A stretch of 64,000 nt of DNA from Phyllostachys edulis (GCA_036346405.1 CM070561.1:4218834-4282833), one strand, 5' to 3'; counted from the stretch's first letter, positions 20,247 through 33,114 are shown. Translations and numbers: made by a program. Notes: generated from the sequence alone by a model not told the origin.

Positions 20247-22719
20247 TGTAACACGTGAATCCCAGAGTAACAACCACGACCTCAACTTCTTAACATATGT
20301 TATCAACACGCATAACCAATGTAATCAATTATGAATATATAGGATCATCTCATGATAATCATAGAATAAATACATAGATATAGGATATCACATCATATCA
20401 TAGATTAACAACAAGAAAGATAGTACAGAAGCAATTCAACAATTGCTCAACAAATGAAACATAACAATAGAAATGCGGAAACAATGGATTACCCAACCCC
20501 ACCCATCATGCACAATGTGTCATTTTAATATATTTCTATTAACCACGGACCTAAAGCCCGCTCGATGTTAATCAGTAACACCTCGCTATTCAAAGCCAAG
20601 ATGTCACCTAAATAATCTAACATACAACCATAATGCGAAGAATTAGAACACCTTCTCATATAATGACAAAAGATATCAATATTCAATAGGACCATGTCAT
20701 GAATATAGTCCGAATCTAAGCAATAACTATCGAAGGAATAATCAAAGATCACAAGTACTTCTGAATTAACCATAACATAGCAATAGGTATCATTCATCAT
20801 CTAAATTTATTTATTATAGTTCATCAATAACGAATGAAAGATAAAACTAAATCATAATCTTGGACTTGAATAGGGTGAAGTGAATGGGTAGTGCGTGTCT
20901 ACTCCCTCTCAATAGAGCCAACATCAATAATCACCTAAAATAAACAAACAACGCAAGAATGAGTCCGAGACTCAGCAAGTACAGTGAATAAATGAGACAC
21001 ATAACAAACATGATCAAGCCAACATCATTGAAGAATATGAATAAATCACAGAACGAATATTTAAATGAATGCAATGAATGGATTGAATAAAATGAAGGGA
21101 CTACACACATGCATATACCGGTATTGCTAGTGACACACCCGTCGATGTTCACCTAAGCCCACATTTAACAAAATACAGGGATCCAAGTCCCGTATGAAGA
21201 ATGTTTCGTACAGGTGTCCCAATCTTCCCACATTAGAATGGTGGGTCTTACGTGACCATACTGGAATTGATGGGTTTTTTTAATCCACTCCCGTGGATGC
21301 AACATGAATAATGGATGCATGGAATGCAATATGTATATTGAAAAGACATGCTCTCTAATCATGGAGATAACACATATGGAAGGAACATGAACATTAAATA
21401 TTATCATGGATCTTAGAAAAACACAATATCAACATCAAGCATTCAACATTTTCTAATTATCAGAACATCAAAGTACTTGCCTTCCGCAATGCGACGCATT
21501 AGTAGGCAATGGCGGTGCTCCTAAACCTGAAGCCTCTCCGCCTACACAATATATACTCGAAATAAGAACAACATATAACAGGACACTTCCATTAACGTTC
21601 TACAATGCCTTCCCGACAACCCACAATTAACTAATTAGATCTAATATGAAAACAGACGACACAATCATGGAACTGATTCTGGATAGCAGCACGAAATCAC
21701 TCATATCTAACGATCTGAGACTCGGAACGAGGTGAGCCCAGATCCTATGAAAACTTAACGAACATATCTACGAAAACCTAGTTGGTGAGATAACCCAATT
21801 CGGCCAAAATCAATATACTACAGGCAGATGAACTTAAAAGACAGATTCTGCCCAGACGAAACGGACAGCAGTAAAGAACAGATCACAACTTTTGATCTAC
21901 AACTCCGATTAGGGCGTTCTGTATCATTATGGAAAGGTTACAAAAAATTCTAAAATAACCTAGTTGGGTGGAAATCCTAAATTTGCCTTTAACATAAACA
22001 TATCTTAAAAGATAAATTAACAGATCAATCACGTCAGAATTCTAGACAGAAGGAATAAAACTATCATAACTTTTGATCCGTATGTCGGAATTAGGTGTTC
22101 TTGGCGGCCACGGAAAGCTCAAAACATTATCTAGATATCTCTGGTAGATAGAAATCCCCAATTCGGCCTCTAAGAACCCTAAATCGACCCCACAAAGTAC
22201 TGGACAGAATTGAACATCTACCGGCAGCAAAATGATCCAACCAAATTAATCGAATTCGCCTCTAATCATCAGCAAACAGCGGGCAAAGCACTTCGTTACT
22301 CTTGAAGATCCGTGGGAAGACGATGATCTATCCTCGAAGAAGCTCCTCTCCTAGTCCCTTCTCCTTTCTTCTTCCCGATGGCCGGCAGCAGGGAGGGTGG
22401 CGCTGGGAAGGGGAGGAGCAGTAGGAGGCGGAGCACTGTAGCACGCTGCTACTGTAGCATGGTGGCTACTGTAGCAAGGAGTGGCTAGGGTTTAGTCCCC
22501 TCCCCTCCCTTGCCTTCTAATGGGCTGCCAGCCCACTCATGGGCCTTGGGCCACTATGGCCGGCTCCTCTCCTCTCGAATATGGGTTGGCGGCCCATTCC
22601 TTTCCTAAGATTCTGAATTTTGAACTTAATTCCATCTCTAAACTTTGTTACAATCAATATTGAATAAATTTCCCTCTCCCGAATAATATTTTCTCCAATT
22701 GATATTTGGGGGTATTACA
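20247..22719 (-). repeat. Gypsy-type LTR, minus strand
   Basis: On the minus strand it begins TGTAATACCCCC (22719), a typical gypsy LTR start. It shares blocks with the LTR at 30938-33114: 'GTTCTTGGCGGCCACGGAAAGCT', 'CTGTAGCA' clusters and 'GACTCAGCAAGTA'. The left limit at TGTAAC (20247) is tentative; no target duplication was found. Its right end abuts Sirevirus gag at 22720, so it either truncated that element or inserted into it. No genes lie inside. Confidence 0.6.
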
Positions 22720-23550
22720 CCATGAGCCTAAGCATATGGAGAATTGTTAGTGAGGGTTTTGTTACGGCACTTGATCCTACACACCCCACGGATCTTGAGG
22801 AATGAAACTCCCACCTCAATGCTCAAGCGATGAACGCTCTATTTGGAGCTTTAAACGCAAATGAGTTCAATCGAGGGAGCAATCTTAAAACCGCTCATGA
22901 GATATGGACTACGCTCTCGAAATTCATGAGGGCACATCCATGGTTAAAGAAGCCAAATTGCATAGGCTTCGGATCAAATATGAGACATTTACAATGTTTT
23001 CTCATGAAAACATCACTGAGATGTATTCTAGACACAACAACAATGTAAATGAACTCAAAAGTCTTGGCACTAATTTACTTGATGTTGATATTGTGCGTAA
23101 GATGCTTAGGGCCCTACCAGACAAATGCGAGACGTTGGAGACGCTATTTCTCAACTCTCTCGAGTTGCCAAGAATGACGCTAACCGGACTCTTGGGCAAC
23201 CTCATAAAAAATGAGTTGTACGAGAAAGATAAGGAGGAGCTTTTGGAGTCATCCTCCTTAAAAAAGGATTACCGCTTTCAAGGAAAAAGTCGAATCAAGT
23301 GATGAAGAGGATGAAGAAGAAGGCTTTGAAGAAAAATTTTCTCTTCTTGTGAGGAGAATGAAGAAATTCATGAGAAGGCGCCTATATCGAAGCTTTGATT
23401 TTGATAAAAGCAAGAAAGAACAATTCTCCAATGACAACAAACGTTGTAGCAATATTCGTTGCTATAAGTGTGATGAGAAGGAGCACATTGCCTCCAATTG
23501 CCCCAACAAGAAGGATAACAAGGGCAAATCATCAAAGAATAATGAATAAA
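22720..23550 (+). pseudogene. Sirevirus gag
   Basis: The reading runs 'LSIWRIVSEGFVTALDP', then 'HLNAQAMNALFGALNANEFNR' and 'AHEIWTTLSKF', 'RKMLRALPDKCETLE' and 'LELPRMTLTGLLGNL'. Frames switch near 22920 and 23300, and a stop lies at 22804-22806. The zinc knuckle 'CYKCDEKEHIASNCPNKK' (about 23460-23512) is an intact CX2CX4HX4C. The true start is missing; the first bases abut the LTR at 22719. Confidence 0.87.
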
Positions 23551-24535
23551 GCTCATATTGGAGAATGAGATTCCAACGAAGAGTATTCAGATTCTTACTC
23601 CGATTCCAATGATGAAGGGTCCTCCAAGAAAAGAGGACTTGTCGGCATCGCCATCAAGGAAGCGTCGTCGCTATTCTCAACTCCTACTTGTCTAAGGTCA
23701 AAAGAAGATAAGGTAAAATCCATTAATGATAATGAACCTTCATATGATGAATTAATGGATATGCTTGAAGAATTAAATGAATATCTTGAAAAAGAGATGT
23801 CAAAATTTAAAGTCTTAAAGAAAGAGTACATCTCTCTAAAAGACTCTTATGAGGAGCAAAAGGAAGCTCATGATTCTCTTCTCTTGAAAGATATTAAAAA
23901 ATCTCATTCAAATATTGGAATTACTTGCAATTTAATGAATGAGATGTCTAGAGTAGTAGTTGCTTTAAATGCTTTATCCACATCTAGCACTTCTACATCA
24001 TGTGATGATTTATTATCCATACCATGTTGCTTTATAAATGATTCAATTGCTAATATAGCTAATACATGTGATCCATTGCTCGTTGTTGAAAATCATGAAT
24101 TAAAAGAGCAAGTTACCAAGCTAAGAGCTTGGAAAGATGCTTCAAGGGTAAAGAAACTCTTGACAAGCTATTGAGTGAGCAAAGGTACTCATTCAACAAG
24201 GAAGGACTTGGGTTCATTCCCAAGCAAGGTAAGAAGCCAATTTACAAGCTCGCAAGATTTGTAAAAGAGAATGACAAATATTGCAATAAATATCGTAATA
24301 TAGGATATTTGCCGAATGCATGCTCAATTACAAATACTAAGTATTATGACATTTAATATTCTTGATACATGCTTAGAAAGTCTAAAGATGGCAAAGTAGT
24401 AGCAAAATTTATTGACACTTCAATTTTAGGCGCCAAAACGAATGTCATTTGGGTGCCCAAAACCTTGGTCACTAACCTCCAAGAATCCAAAAAAATTTGG
24501 ATACCTAAAAGAACTTAATTCTTGTTTTGTAGGCG
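23551..24535 (+). pseudogene. Sirevirus gag-pol linker with coiled coil
   Basis: Open stretches 23755-24174 and 24129-24356 hold a charged, heptad-rich segment (DMLEELNEYLEKEMSKF, KKEYISLKDSYEEQKEAHD), then 'LARFVKENDKYCNK'. This is the linker usual between the knuckle and protease in grass Sireviruses. A frameshift near 24150 and stops interrupt it. The coiled coil could mediate gag assembly, an inference. Confidence 0.75.
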
Positions 24536-24867
24536 AACTACAAGACTGGTGGAAAATATTGGGTGCTTGATAGTGGATGCACTCAACATATGACCGGCGA
24601 TAGAAAAATGTTCACCACGTTCGAGAAGACAAAAAGAATTGACAAGATCACATTTGGTGATAATAGCAAAGAAGAGGTAATAGGATTGGGAAAAATTGCT
24701 ATCTCAAATGACCTTTCCATTTTTAATGTATCTTTAGTTGAATCTCTAAATTTCAATTTGTTATCCGTTGCTCAAATATGTGATCTTGGTTTAACTTGTT
24801 CATTCTCTCAAAATGGTGTTTCCATTTTAAATGAAAAAGAAAATTCTTTAGATTTCAAAGGATTTAG
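24536..24867 (+). pseudogene. Copia protease and start of GAG-pre-integrase region
   Basis: 'KYWVLDSGCTQHMTGDRKMF' carries the catalytic DSG. 'ITFGDNSKEEVIGLGKIAI' and 'ESLNFNLLSVAQICDLG' follow. The frame is open to the solo LTR at 24868 and resumes in frame at 28874-28878 (RFGNLYLVDFSS). Confidence 0.92.
24863..24867. repeat. Target duplication TTTAG, left
   Basis: TTTAG precedes the TG at 24868 and recurs at 28874-28878 after CA. With one copy removed the copia frame is continuous across the site. Confidence 0.93.
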
Positions 24868-25548
24868 TGTAACAGCCCCAGTTTTAATGAACAGTAATAA
24901 AATGCTTTTCATAGCATTTCTAGTCATGTTGAAACTTGGGCAATTTGTTACAATTTAAAACCTCCATTTTTTATTCACGTCTTAGCCTTGTTTTTGGAAA
25001 CTTCTAAACAAAATGCAAGTCTATGTATTGAGACCGGGAAGTATTTTTGTCAAATACTAGAAAAATTATCTTGAATAAAAATGAATTTTGTCAAAGTTTT
25101 AGAAATTATTTTGACCTTTAGAAAATCTTTGATCAAATCTATTCGGGAAAAGTATTTATTTAAGTATTTGTAAACCAAGAATAGTGGTTTTTAAAATTTA
25201 CCAGGGACATATATCATCCTAGTAGCCTCTCTGCAAAATTTCGTATTTTTACAAATTTATTTGATATTTTTAAACCCCCGGTCAAACTTTTGGAGTTGGT
25301 TTTGGGTTCAAGTCAACTTTGAACTCAAACCCAGTCCTTGGGCACTGTAGCGACTCGAGCCACTTCGGCCTAGTCCAAACTCGTGTCTTTGAAACTGGTT
25401 CTGTCACATTCACGCTCAGCCAAACCCCAGGGCACTCGTGAGCTGTCCGATTTTCAACGGACGATCCTGATCTTTTGGGCTGTTTGACTTTCCAAACAAC
25501 CCACGCAATCTCTGGACCCTTGGATTCAAACTCAACGGACCAAATGCA

Positions 25549-25945
25549 TTGGGTCGTTCGGACCGTCCGAATGCGCCATGCAATCTGGACCGTCCATCTC
25601 AAATCGGGCGACGCACAATTTATCGGGCCAGGCCATTTTCAAGTGGAAAAGCCAGCGCGCGCAAGCCCTTGGATTTAAATTCAATGGCCAGGATCAATTG
25701 GGTCGTTCGGACCATCCGAACGCGCCTTGATTGTGAGCCGTTGGATTCAAAATCAAGCGCCGGGATCAATTGGGCCGTTCGGACCGTCCGAACAACCCAT
25801 TGATCTCAACCGTTATAATCAGATCCAACGGTGGCCGCTTCTTTTCGTTTGAAAATCAAAGCACGCACTTTATCGTGACCATTGGATTTCAAGCGCACGG
25901 TCAAGATGGATTGGGCTGTTCGGACCGTCCGAACGTCCCAATCAA
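25549..25945. repeat. Repeated palindromic TTCGGACCGTCCGAA units
   Basis: 'ATTGGGTCGTTCGGACCGTC' and close variants recur near 25549, 25697, 25767 and 25910. Each has arms TTCGGAC/GTCCGAA around one central base. They lie 250-650 bp upstream of the TATA box at 26201, a position suited to protein-binding sites. Confidence 0.8.
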
Positions 25946-26200
25946 TCTGAGTCGTTCGTTTAAAATTGGACGATCAAATTTTGTTTCAGCTCGCTGTTGT
26001 GTATCTTTGCTGAGACTGACAGTGGGGCCCGCATGTTAGTGACCCATCTTTGTCTCCTCCACGCCTGTGTGTCAGCACCGAGCTCGTCGCCGTTGAGGTG
26101 GCGTTGCGCCATGCATTTTGCAGCATGCAATTGCCACTTGGCGCTATTTTGCGGCCGTGAGGACACGCACGACCTCCATTGCCTTCTCCGACGAGTTGGG

Positions 26201-26208
26201 TATAAAAA
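26201..26208 (+). promoter_or_regulatory. TATA box of solo LTR
   Basis: TATAAAAA follows GC-richer sequence and precedes CT-rich leader. It is the best promoter candidate in this LTR. Confidence 0.65.
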
Positions 26209-28873
26209 CCCTAGTGTTCACTTTCTGCCATTTTTGTTGCCGCAGCGATTCTTCTTCGTCTCCGGTGTAGCCTTCTCATTCTCACGCTTTGTCATTTCTT
26301 TCAATGCTTTATTCATCCTTTTAATGGGAGTTTTTGGCATTGCTTGTAGATTGAAAACGCGAGCTTGTCCTTTGTGCTGTCCAGAGCGTGTCCGGAGCGC
26401 CGCCGTGGTGGTTTTCTTTGGTTCGGTGAGCTTTTCCATCGCTCTTTCACGTCACATCGTGTCATGTGATCTAAGGAGCAAAACCCCTCAACTAATTTCT
26501 TCTTTGGTCAAATAGGTTGATTGAATTTTAAAGATCTCTTGTTTCGGCCAAGTTTCACCATTTTTGTCTCCAACTCCGGCAGGGTGAGCCATTTCTTAAT
26601 TCCTTTCATTTTGAGTTTCTTATGGAGCTATGTAACCCATCTCAATCACTCACTCTTTGATTCTTTGCTCAGATCATCTTATCACCGAAGGACTTCTTTT
26701 GTCATTTTCAGTCTTTCATATCGACAGCAAGCTTTAGGGTCTCTCTGATCAACTTTTGAAGCTTAGGTAGTTCCTTAGGCACCCTTGTAGCACATGCAAA
26801 AGTCTTTTTGCTTAGTGTGCCTTCAAATCAGCAAAAGATCTAAAAATCTTTGCCTCTACTATTTTGTTGTCGAACAGACCGACAACATCAGTAACAAACC
26901 CTAGCTGTTAATCTCTATCAGTTGTGCTTTGGTAGGTTAATCTAGGTTATTATCTTTACTAAATATAGTTGTAGCTTAAGCATTTTGCTAGTTGCACATT
27001 AATACTTTGACCACATTTCTTTTCAGCATTTTGTTCTCTTGAAGTTCTTGTTGTTCATTTGATTTTTGCTCTTTTTAGATTCTAACCTTACCGACGTGAG
27101 TGAAAATCCTCCTGAGCAACAAGAACCTGAACAAGTGGTTTATTATTACCAAGGCAAGTATCCTCTTTGCACCATGTTGATCCCAGATTTTTATACTTTA
27201 GAATTTCAAAATACAGTGATACTATTGCATGCTATTTTTGAAGTATTTGTGATCTGTGAGTAGTTAGTTATATCCCAATGCTTATGGCTTATCATGAATT
27301 ACATTCGTACACTTATGCTTACGTTAGAATCCTTGTTCTGGTATTTTGTTCTATAGATCGTTGCTTAGCAGTGCAAGTCCGTAGAACGTTGGTGATTGAC
27401 AAGCTTCTCTTGTGAGTCATGGGCAACACCAGTTAAAAGCTTTACTTTCAGTTCTTTTGATCAGTTTGGGTAAAACTGAATTTTGAGTTGAGTCCTTTCT
27501 ATTTTAATAAAATTTTGGCTTTGATCTGGACAAGAGGTTGCTAGTGATGGTGCCTTCGTGCATGAGATTGGGTAATGTGGTAGTCTTGTCCAGATCGTTA
27601 AGGACTGAACATTGACCCTTTAATTCCAAAGACATTATGTATTTCCACACGCGTGTGTGGTATTTGCTTGGTTAAGTAAGGAGATGGTGTTTTTGAGTTA
27701 AGGAAATGGTGGTGTGAGGACATTTGTAAAGTTTACATGTTCGTAGGGTGCCGAGTTCAATTCTATAATGTACAGGGGAGCACTATTTTATTTTGTTCAT
27801 TGACTCGGTATTCCCGACACAACTTGCGTGCCCGTTTGGTTAGTAGGCGGTATAACTTGCACTAAACGGGATTACGTCGTGCATGGGTGATTCAACTCAA
27901 TAATATCAACTTGCTGAAAAATACCGAATCTTAGTTTACCCGGCCAGCATACCAAAGGAAGTATGTCATCGTTCGGAGGCATCCGAAGGCTTACGGGCTA
28001 ACTAAGTCGTGTGGGTAAAGAGGTACACCTCTGCAGAGTTAAAACTATTCGAATAGCCGTGTCCACGATTACGGACAACACTGGATTTGTTGGTTATCAA
28101 TGTATAGATGCTGGTTTCTAAAATATTGTGAGGGGTACTGTTTTGGCATGAAGGTGTATTTATGCTAGCTATTTATTCAAAGTGGACAGTCACTTTGATT
28201 TAGTGAATGATTGTTGAATAATCTTTTACTAACAGTTTTAGTCCAAATTTGTTTATAAAACTATTTTAGCAAAACTTAGCAAGTGTAAGACTGAAACCTG
28301 GCTTCATGCAAAACTATTGCCATTACAACCTTCCTATTGTCAGCCTTATGCATGTAAAGTTCTAATCCTTTGTTTAGGTGCTGCTAAACACTTTCTTTTA
28401 GTAGTTTTGTGTAAGTCTTGCAGTACCTTTTGTACTCAGTGCTTTAACCACTTGTTGCGGTGAGGACGGTTACTTATGCGATTCGTTCGTTAGCGTCGAT
28501 CGTATGGCGCTAACGAGTGAAGTCAAGCTTTATCCTCCACTCAGTTGCCTGAGGGTTATGAGGGCACACTTGGTGGCTTTTTGCTGTTTATAGTTTGTTT
28601 CCATTGCACAAAAACTTCTGATGTTTGTTGTTGTTCAGTTGCTTCTGTGAACCGAACCAACTTGTAAAGTTTTGTATGTAATAATATATCTGTATGCCTT
28701 GTATGACATGGTACAATGTTGTTTAAGGATATATGTCCAATAGTCTTTGATCTTGGGAACTATTGTGAGACATATATCCGGAAACCTGACATTGTCTTTA
28801 TTCCTTGTTGAAAATTATGCTTTTGGGTGTAATCAGTAAACTTGGAATATATTCGATACCAGGGGTCCTCACA

Positions 28874-30177
28874 TTTAGATTTGGAAATCTTTACTTGGTT
28901 GATTTTTCTTCAAATGATTCATGCTTGAAAACTTGTTTAATAGCAAAAACCTCTTTGGGTTGGTTTTGGCATAGAAGGCTAGGTCATGTTGGTATGATTC
29001 AACTTAAAAAGCTTTTCAAATATGATTTAGTTATTGGCTTGAAAGATGTGAAGTTTGAGAAAAATAGACTTTGTAGTGCTTGTCAACTTCTTATCCTTCC
29101 AAAAGTATCATATCAACTTCTAGACCATTAGAACTCTTACATATGGATTTGTTTTGGCCAACAACCTATAAGAGTATAGGAGGAAATAATTATTTTTTAG
29201 TCATTGTGGATGATTACTCTAGATATACATGGGTATTCTTTCTAGATGACAAAGTCGAAACCTCTGGCATTTTTAAAACTTTTGCAAAAAGGGCTCAAAA
29301 TGAATTTGATTTCAAAATTAAGAAAATCTGTAGTGATAATGGTTCCGAGTTCAAGAACACTAAAGTTGAAGATTTTAGTGATGAACTTGGAATAAAGCAT
29401 GAATTTTTCACAACTTACACTCCGAAGCAAAATAGAGTTGTAGAAAGAAAAAATCGAACATTAATTGAAATGGCTAGGACAATACTTGATGAATATAATA
29501 CTTCCGATAGTTTTTTTGTGGAAGCAATTAATACCGCTTATCATGCCATAAATCATCTTTATTTGCATCGTATTCTGAGAAAGACTTTTTATGACCTTCT
29601 TGTTGGAAGAAAACCGAACATATCTTATTTTCGTGTATTTGGTTGCAAATGTTATATTTTGAAAAAGGGTGTTCATCTTTTAAAATTTGCAAGTCGATGC
29701 GATGTTAGTTTCTTGCTTGGATATTCTTCAAATAGAAAAGTTTATTGTGTCTTCAATCAAAACTCCAGTTTAGTTGAAGAAAAACATGATGTTCAATTTG
29801 ATGAAACTAACGGCTCTCAAGAAGGGCAAGAGAATTTGGATGATGTAGAAAATGAAGCTTTAAGACAAGCTATGGAAAATATGCAAATTGGAGATATCAA
29901 GCCAAAAGAAGATCCACAAAATACATCATCTTCCATTCAAATTGAACCTCCTACCTCTTCCACAACAAGTCAAACTCAAATTGATGAAGAGGACAACAAG
30001 GAAAATGATCAACCTTTCAATCTACCACCAATAATTCATAATGTAATTGCAAAAGATCATCTAATAGATCAAATATTGGGTGATGTAAGTAAGGGTGTTC
30101 AAACTCGATCTCGTGTTGCTTCTTTTTGTGAACATTACTCTTTTGTCTCTTCTGTGGAGCCAAAACATGTAGAATAA
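28874..30177 (+). pseudogene. Sirevirus integrase
   Basis: The first part, to a stop at 29129-29131, has 'TSLGWFWHRRLGHVGMIQL' and 'NRLCSACQ', the HHCC zinc region. After a frameshift near 29080-29130 the core is open for 365 codons: 'LLHMDLFWPTTYKSIGGN' (first Asp), 'ICSDNGSEFKN' (second Asp) and 'NRVVERKNRTLIEMARTIL' (Glu). The C-terminal part 'RVFGCKCYILKKG' and an acidic tail follow. The catalytic triad looks intact. The stop at 30175-30177 separates it from RT. Confidence 0.93.
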
Positions 30178-30937
30178 GCACTTGATGATCCGGATTGGGT
30201 GAATGCACTACATGAAGAATTCAATAACTCCATCTGGAATGAAGTTTGGACATTGGTGCATAGACCCAAGGAACACAATGCAATTGGTACAAAATGGGTC
30301 TTCAGAAACAGGTAAGATGAAAGCGGAATGGTTGTGAGAAACAAAACAAGATTGGTCACTCAAGGATTCTCTCAAGTCGAAGGTTTGGATTTCGATGAAA
30401 CTTTTGCTCCTGTAGCTAGATTTGAATCAATTCGGATATTACTTGCTTTTGCATCATGCTTTGATATTAAATTATTTCAAATGGATATTAAAAGTGTTTT
30501 TCTAAATAGAAAAATATTCGAACTTGTATTTGTTGAGCAACTACTCGGTTTTGAAGATCCTAATAATCCTAATCAAGTCTATAAACTCTCTAAGGCGCTC
30601 TATAGTCTTAAACAAGTTTCTAGAGCATGGTATGAACACCTTAGAGATTTTCTAGTTTCAAAAGGATTCAATATTAGGAAAATTGATTCAACCTTGTTTA
30701 CTAAAGTTTTAGATGATGATTTCTTTGTATGCCAAATTTATGTTGATGATATCATTTTTATAGTCTACTAATCAAGATTTTTGCAAAGAGTTTGGTGATA
30801 TAATATCTAGGGAATTTGAAATGTCCATGATCGGAGAACTTAGCTATTTCTTTGGACTTCAAATCAAGCAACTCAAAGATGGAATATTTGTGAGATAAAC
30901 AAGGTATGCAAAAGATTTGATCAAGAGGTTTGGCATT
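30178..30937 (+). pseudogene. Sirevirus reverse transcriptase (truncated)
   Basis: 'DPDWVNALHEEFNN' precedes 'VVRNKTRLVTQGFSQVEGLD', 'FDETFAPVARFESIRILLAF' and the catalytic 'CQIYVDDIIFIVY' near 30730-30771. A stop ends this frame at 30772. RT homology continues in another frame (SYFFGLQIKQLKDGIF, RYAKDLIKRFGI) to 30937, where a gypsy LTR begins. RNase H was not found downstream. Confidence 0.92.
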
Positions 30938-33114
30938 GTAACACCCCAGCCCAACTAAGGCTTGGAATGCTACTAAATTAAATAATTAAACGTAATTAAA
31001 CTAAAACACCCTACAAAATTTTGGCAGAACCTCCTTTGTATAACTAAGTATACCGGAGGTTCCAACGGATGCATATATTATTAGCAATAACTCAAAATCC
31101 AAAATTCATCAAAGCATTGCATAATCAAAATTTACCGCTCTCCTTATTACAAATAACCAAATGCATTCAAACATAACTAAGATAAATCCTTAAACAATTT
31201 GCTTATTATTAAGGTATGAACTATCGGAAGTCATCTTTAAAAGAATGTGAGCTAGTGTGTGCGCCCTTAGCAATTCTACTCCCTCCCATGCATGCCGTTC
31301 TTGCCAGTTGTACCTAAAACATAACAAGCAAGTGTGAGCCCAAAGACTCAGCAAGTATCAACAAGGTTAAAGCCAAAATCACAGTCATAGCATCAATATT
31401 CCAAATAAAACATTTCACTAATCATAAACTTCATGCTTATGTAATGCGTCCATGCAATGCACCTTTTAATCTTTGTCTCTTTTCGCATTTTATCGGTAAT
31501 GCGAGGTATACATCCGTCGATGTATACCCTTGCCTATGCACCCTGGCATAGGGACCAAGAGCCTATACTCCTCAAGTATAGGGACCTATGCCCATCATCA
31601 TCATGATGGGGACCTCTTTTCATTGCCCACATTCTCGCGAATGTGGGGACCTCAAGCCTGTCATTTACATGACGGGGACCTCAACAGTTCATACTTGGTC
31701 ACCAAGTGACCAAGACTCAATCATGCTTTGACATGCATATGCACAATGACAACATCTTCCAAATATATGAGCTCAACATGTACATAATATCATGAAGCAT
31801 TAACCACATACACAAGAAGCTTTAACCATAACTTGCATTTACCAAGATATATTGTAATTCATCACATTAACATCCACGCATGGCTATTAAGAACAAGATG
31901 CAATCAATCTCAGCAAACAAACTTAATTATTCTACAACCCGAATACTTGCCTCAACCGTGCGAGACCGGTGGACGCGAAGAGGGTGCTGCCCCTGGGGTC
32001 ACGCTCCCACCTGAACATAATGATAACCCAAGCTAAGACAAGCTTACTGGACCAAAAGCATAAATAAGCACACAATAGAACTCACTAAACTCCCAAGCGT
32101 TTCCAATCTTCCAATTTCTACCGATCGATTTGGTGTTCACTGCAGACAGTCAACTTCTAAAATACATAACTTTCTGCTCAGAAGTCCAAATAAGATGTTC
32201 TAATACTTTCTGGAAATATAATTAAATTACCTAAATAAACTTATTTGGGGAGACCTTCTGATTCTGCCATCTACTTCCCCTACCAAACCAATCCACAGAA
32301 CATCAATTATCATGTCGGGTTCTCTGGACAGTACACTAAAATTATCATAACTTTTGCTACGAAAGTCCAATTCTTACGTTCTTTAGCTTTCTGGAAACGT
32401 GAGGAAATTACCCATCTTTTTCATTATAACGAGATCCTCTAATTTCGTGTTTAAATAATATATTTACTCAAATTTCTACAGACTGTCAGAATGCTGACAG
32501 ATTATCAGGACAGCGACACTAGAAAATTCATAACTCGCTAATCGTTAATCGGATTTGGGCGTTCTTGGCGGCCACGGAAAGCTAAGGACACGAACCACGG
32601 ATTCTGCCTCTAAGGACATCAAAACCGCCGTTCAAACGACAGGTCAGAAAGGGATCTAATCAGCCGACATTGCTAAACATCCAATTAATCAACTAATCCA
32701 TGGGGAACGATGGTTACCTACAACGAGTTGCTAAAGATCACGAACACTTGCTGGAGACCTCCCCTCCTTTTTCTTTCTCCCTTCTTCCCCTTCCTCTTCT
32801 TCTTCTTCTTGGCCGGGCAATCACCCGGATGACCTTCCTTCTTCCTCCACTTGGCCGGTAACAACAAGGATCGTCTTCACCGGCAGCGAGGGGGAGGAGG
32901 TGCACTGTAGCAACACACTGTAGCAGCGGCGGTACTGTAGCAACAGTACGGATTAGGGTTTCCCCCCTCCTTTTATTAGTGGCCGGCCCCTCATGGGCCT
33001 CCTGGGCCAAGGCCTGAGGCCCAAGTTGCCGAAGAACTGCAGAAACCCCCTTTTTCTTATGTCTAATTTCTGTTATGAACGCTTTCTTGCTTAGAATAAA
33101 TCGTAGTATTACAT
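30938..33114 (-). repeat. 3' LTR of a minus-strand gypsy element
   Basis: On the minus strand it runs from TGTAATACTACG (33114) to GGGTGTTACA (30938), TG...CA, about 2.2 kb. A purine tract (AAGGGGTAGAA on the minus strand, 33115-33125) abuts its start, so this is the 3' LTR. It shares blocks with 20247-22719. A hairpin array lies at 31505-31682. The matching target duplication was not found. Confidence 0.82.
31505..31682. repeat. Row of six short hairpins separated by GGACC
   Basis: Successive inverted repeats have different stems but the same design. GGTATACATC/GATGTATACC, CCTATGC/GCATAGG, CCTATACT/AGTATAGG, CCCATCAT/ATGATGGG, CCCACATTC/GAATGTGGG and CCTGTCAT/ATGACGGG have arms of 7-10 bp and loops of 4-6 nt. 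The last five are each followed by GACC. A weaker seventh (CTTGGT/ACCAAG) follows at about 31694-31706. The stem bases change while pairing is kept, which argues for selection on structure. The array is about 1.3 kb into the minus-strand LTR. Confidence 0.85.

Larger units (their letters stand above)
24868..28873 (+). mobile_element. Gypsy-type solo LTR (4.0 kb)
   Basis: It starts TGTAACAGCCCC and ends GGGGTCCTCACA, is flanked by TTTAG and contains no gag or pol. It shares 'AAACTATTCGAATAGCCGTG' with LTR1/LTR2 (about 3182 and 15203), so it is a related gypsy family. A TATA box lies at 26201-26208. Its U3-like part holds repeated 'TTCGGACCGTCCGAA' palindromes. A solo LTR arises by recombination between the two LTRs of a full element. 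Confidence 0.9.

Noticed and set aside
31505..31706. CRISPR-like array or terminator series
   Set aside because: Units differ in sequence, spacers are short and constant, and the genome is eukaryotic. A hairpin array in an LTR fits; a CRISPR array does not.
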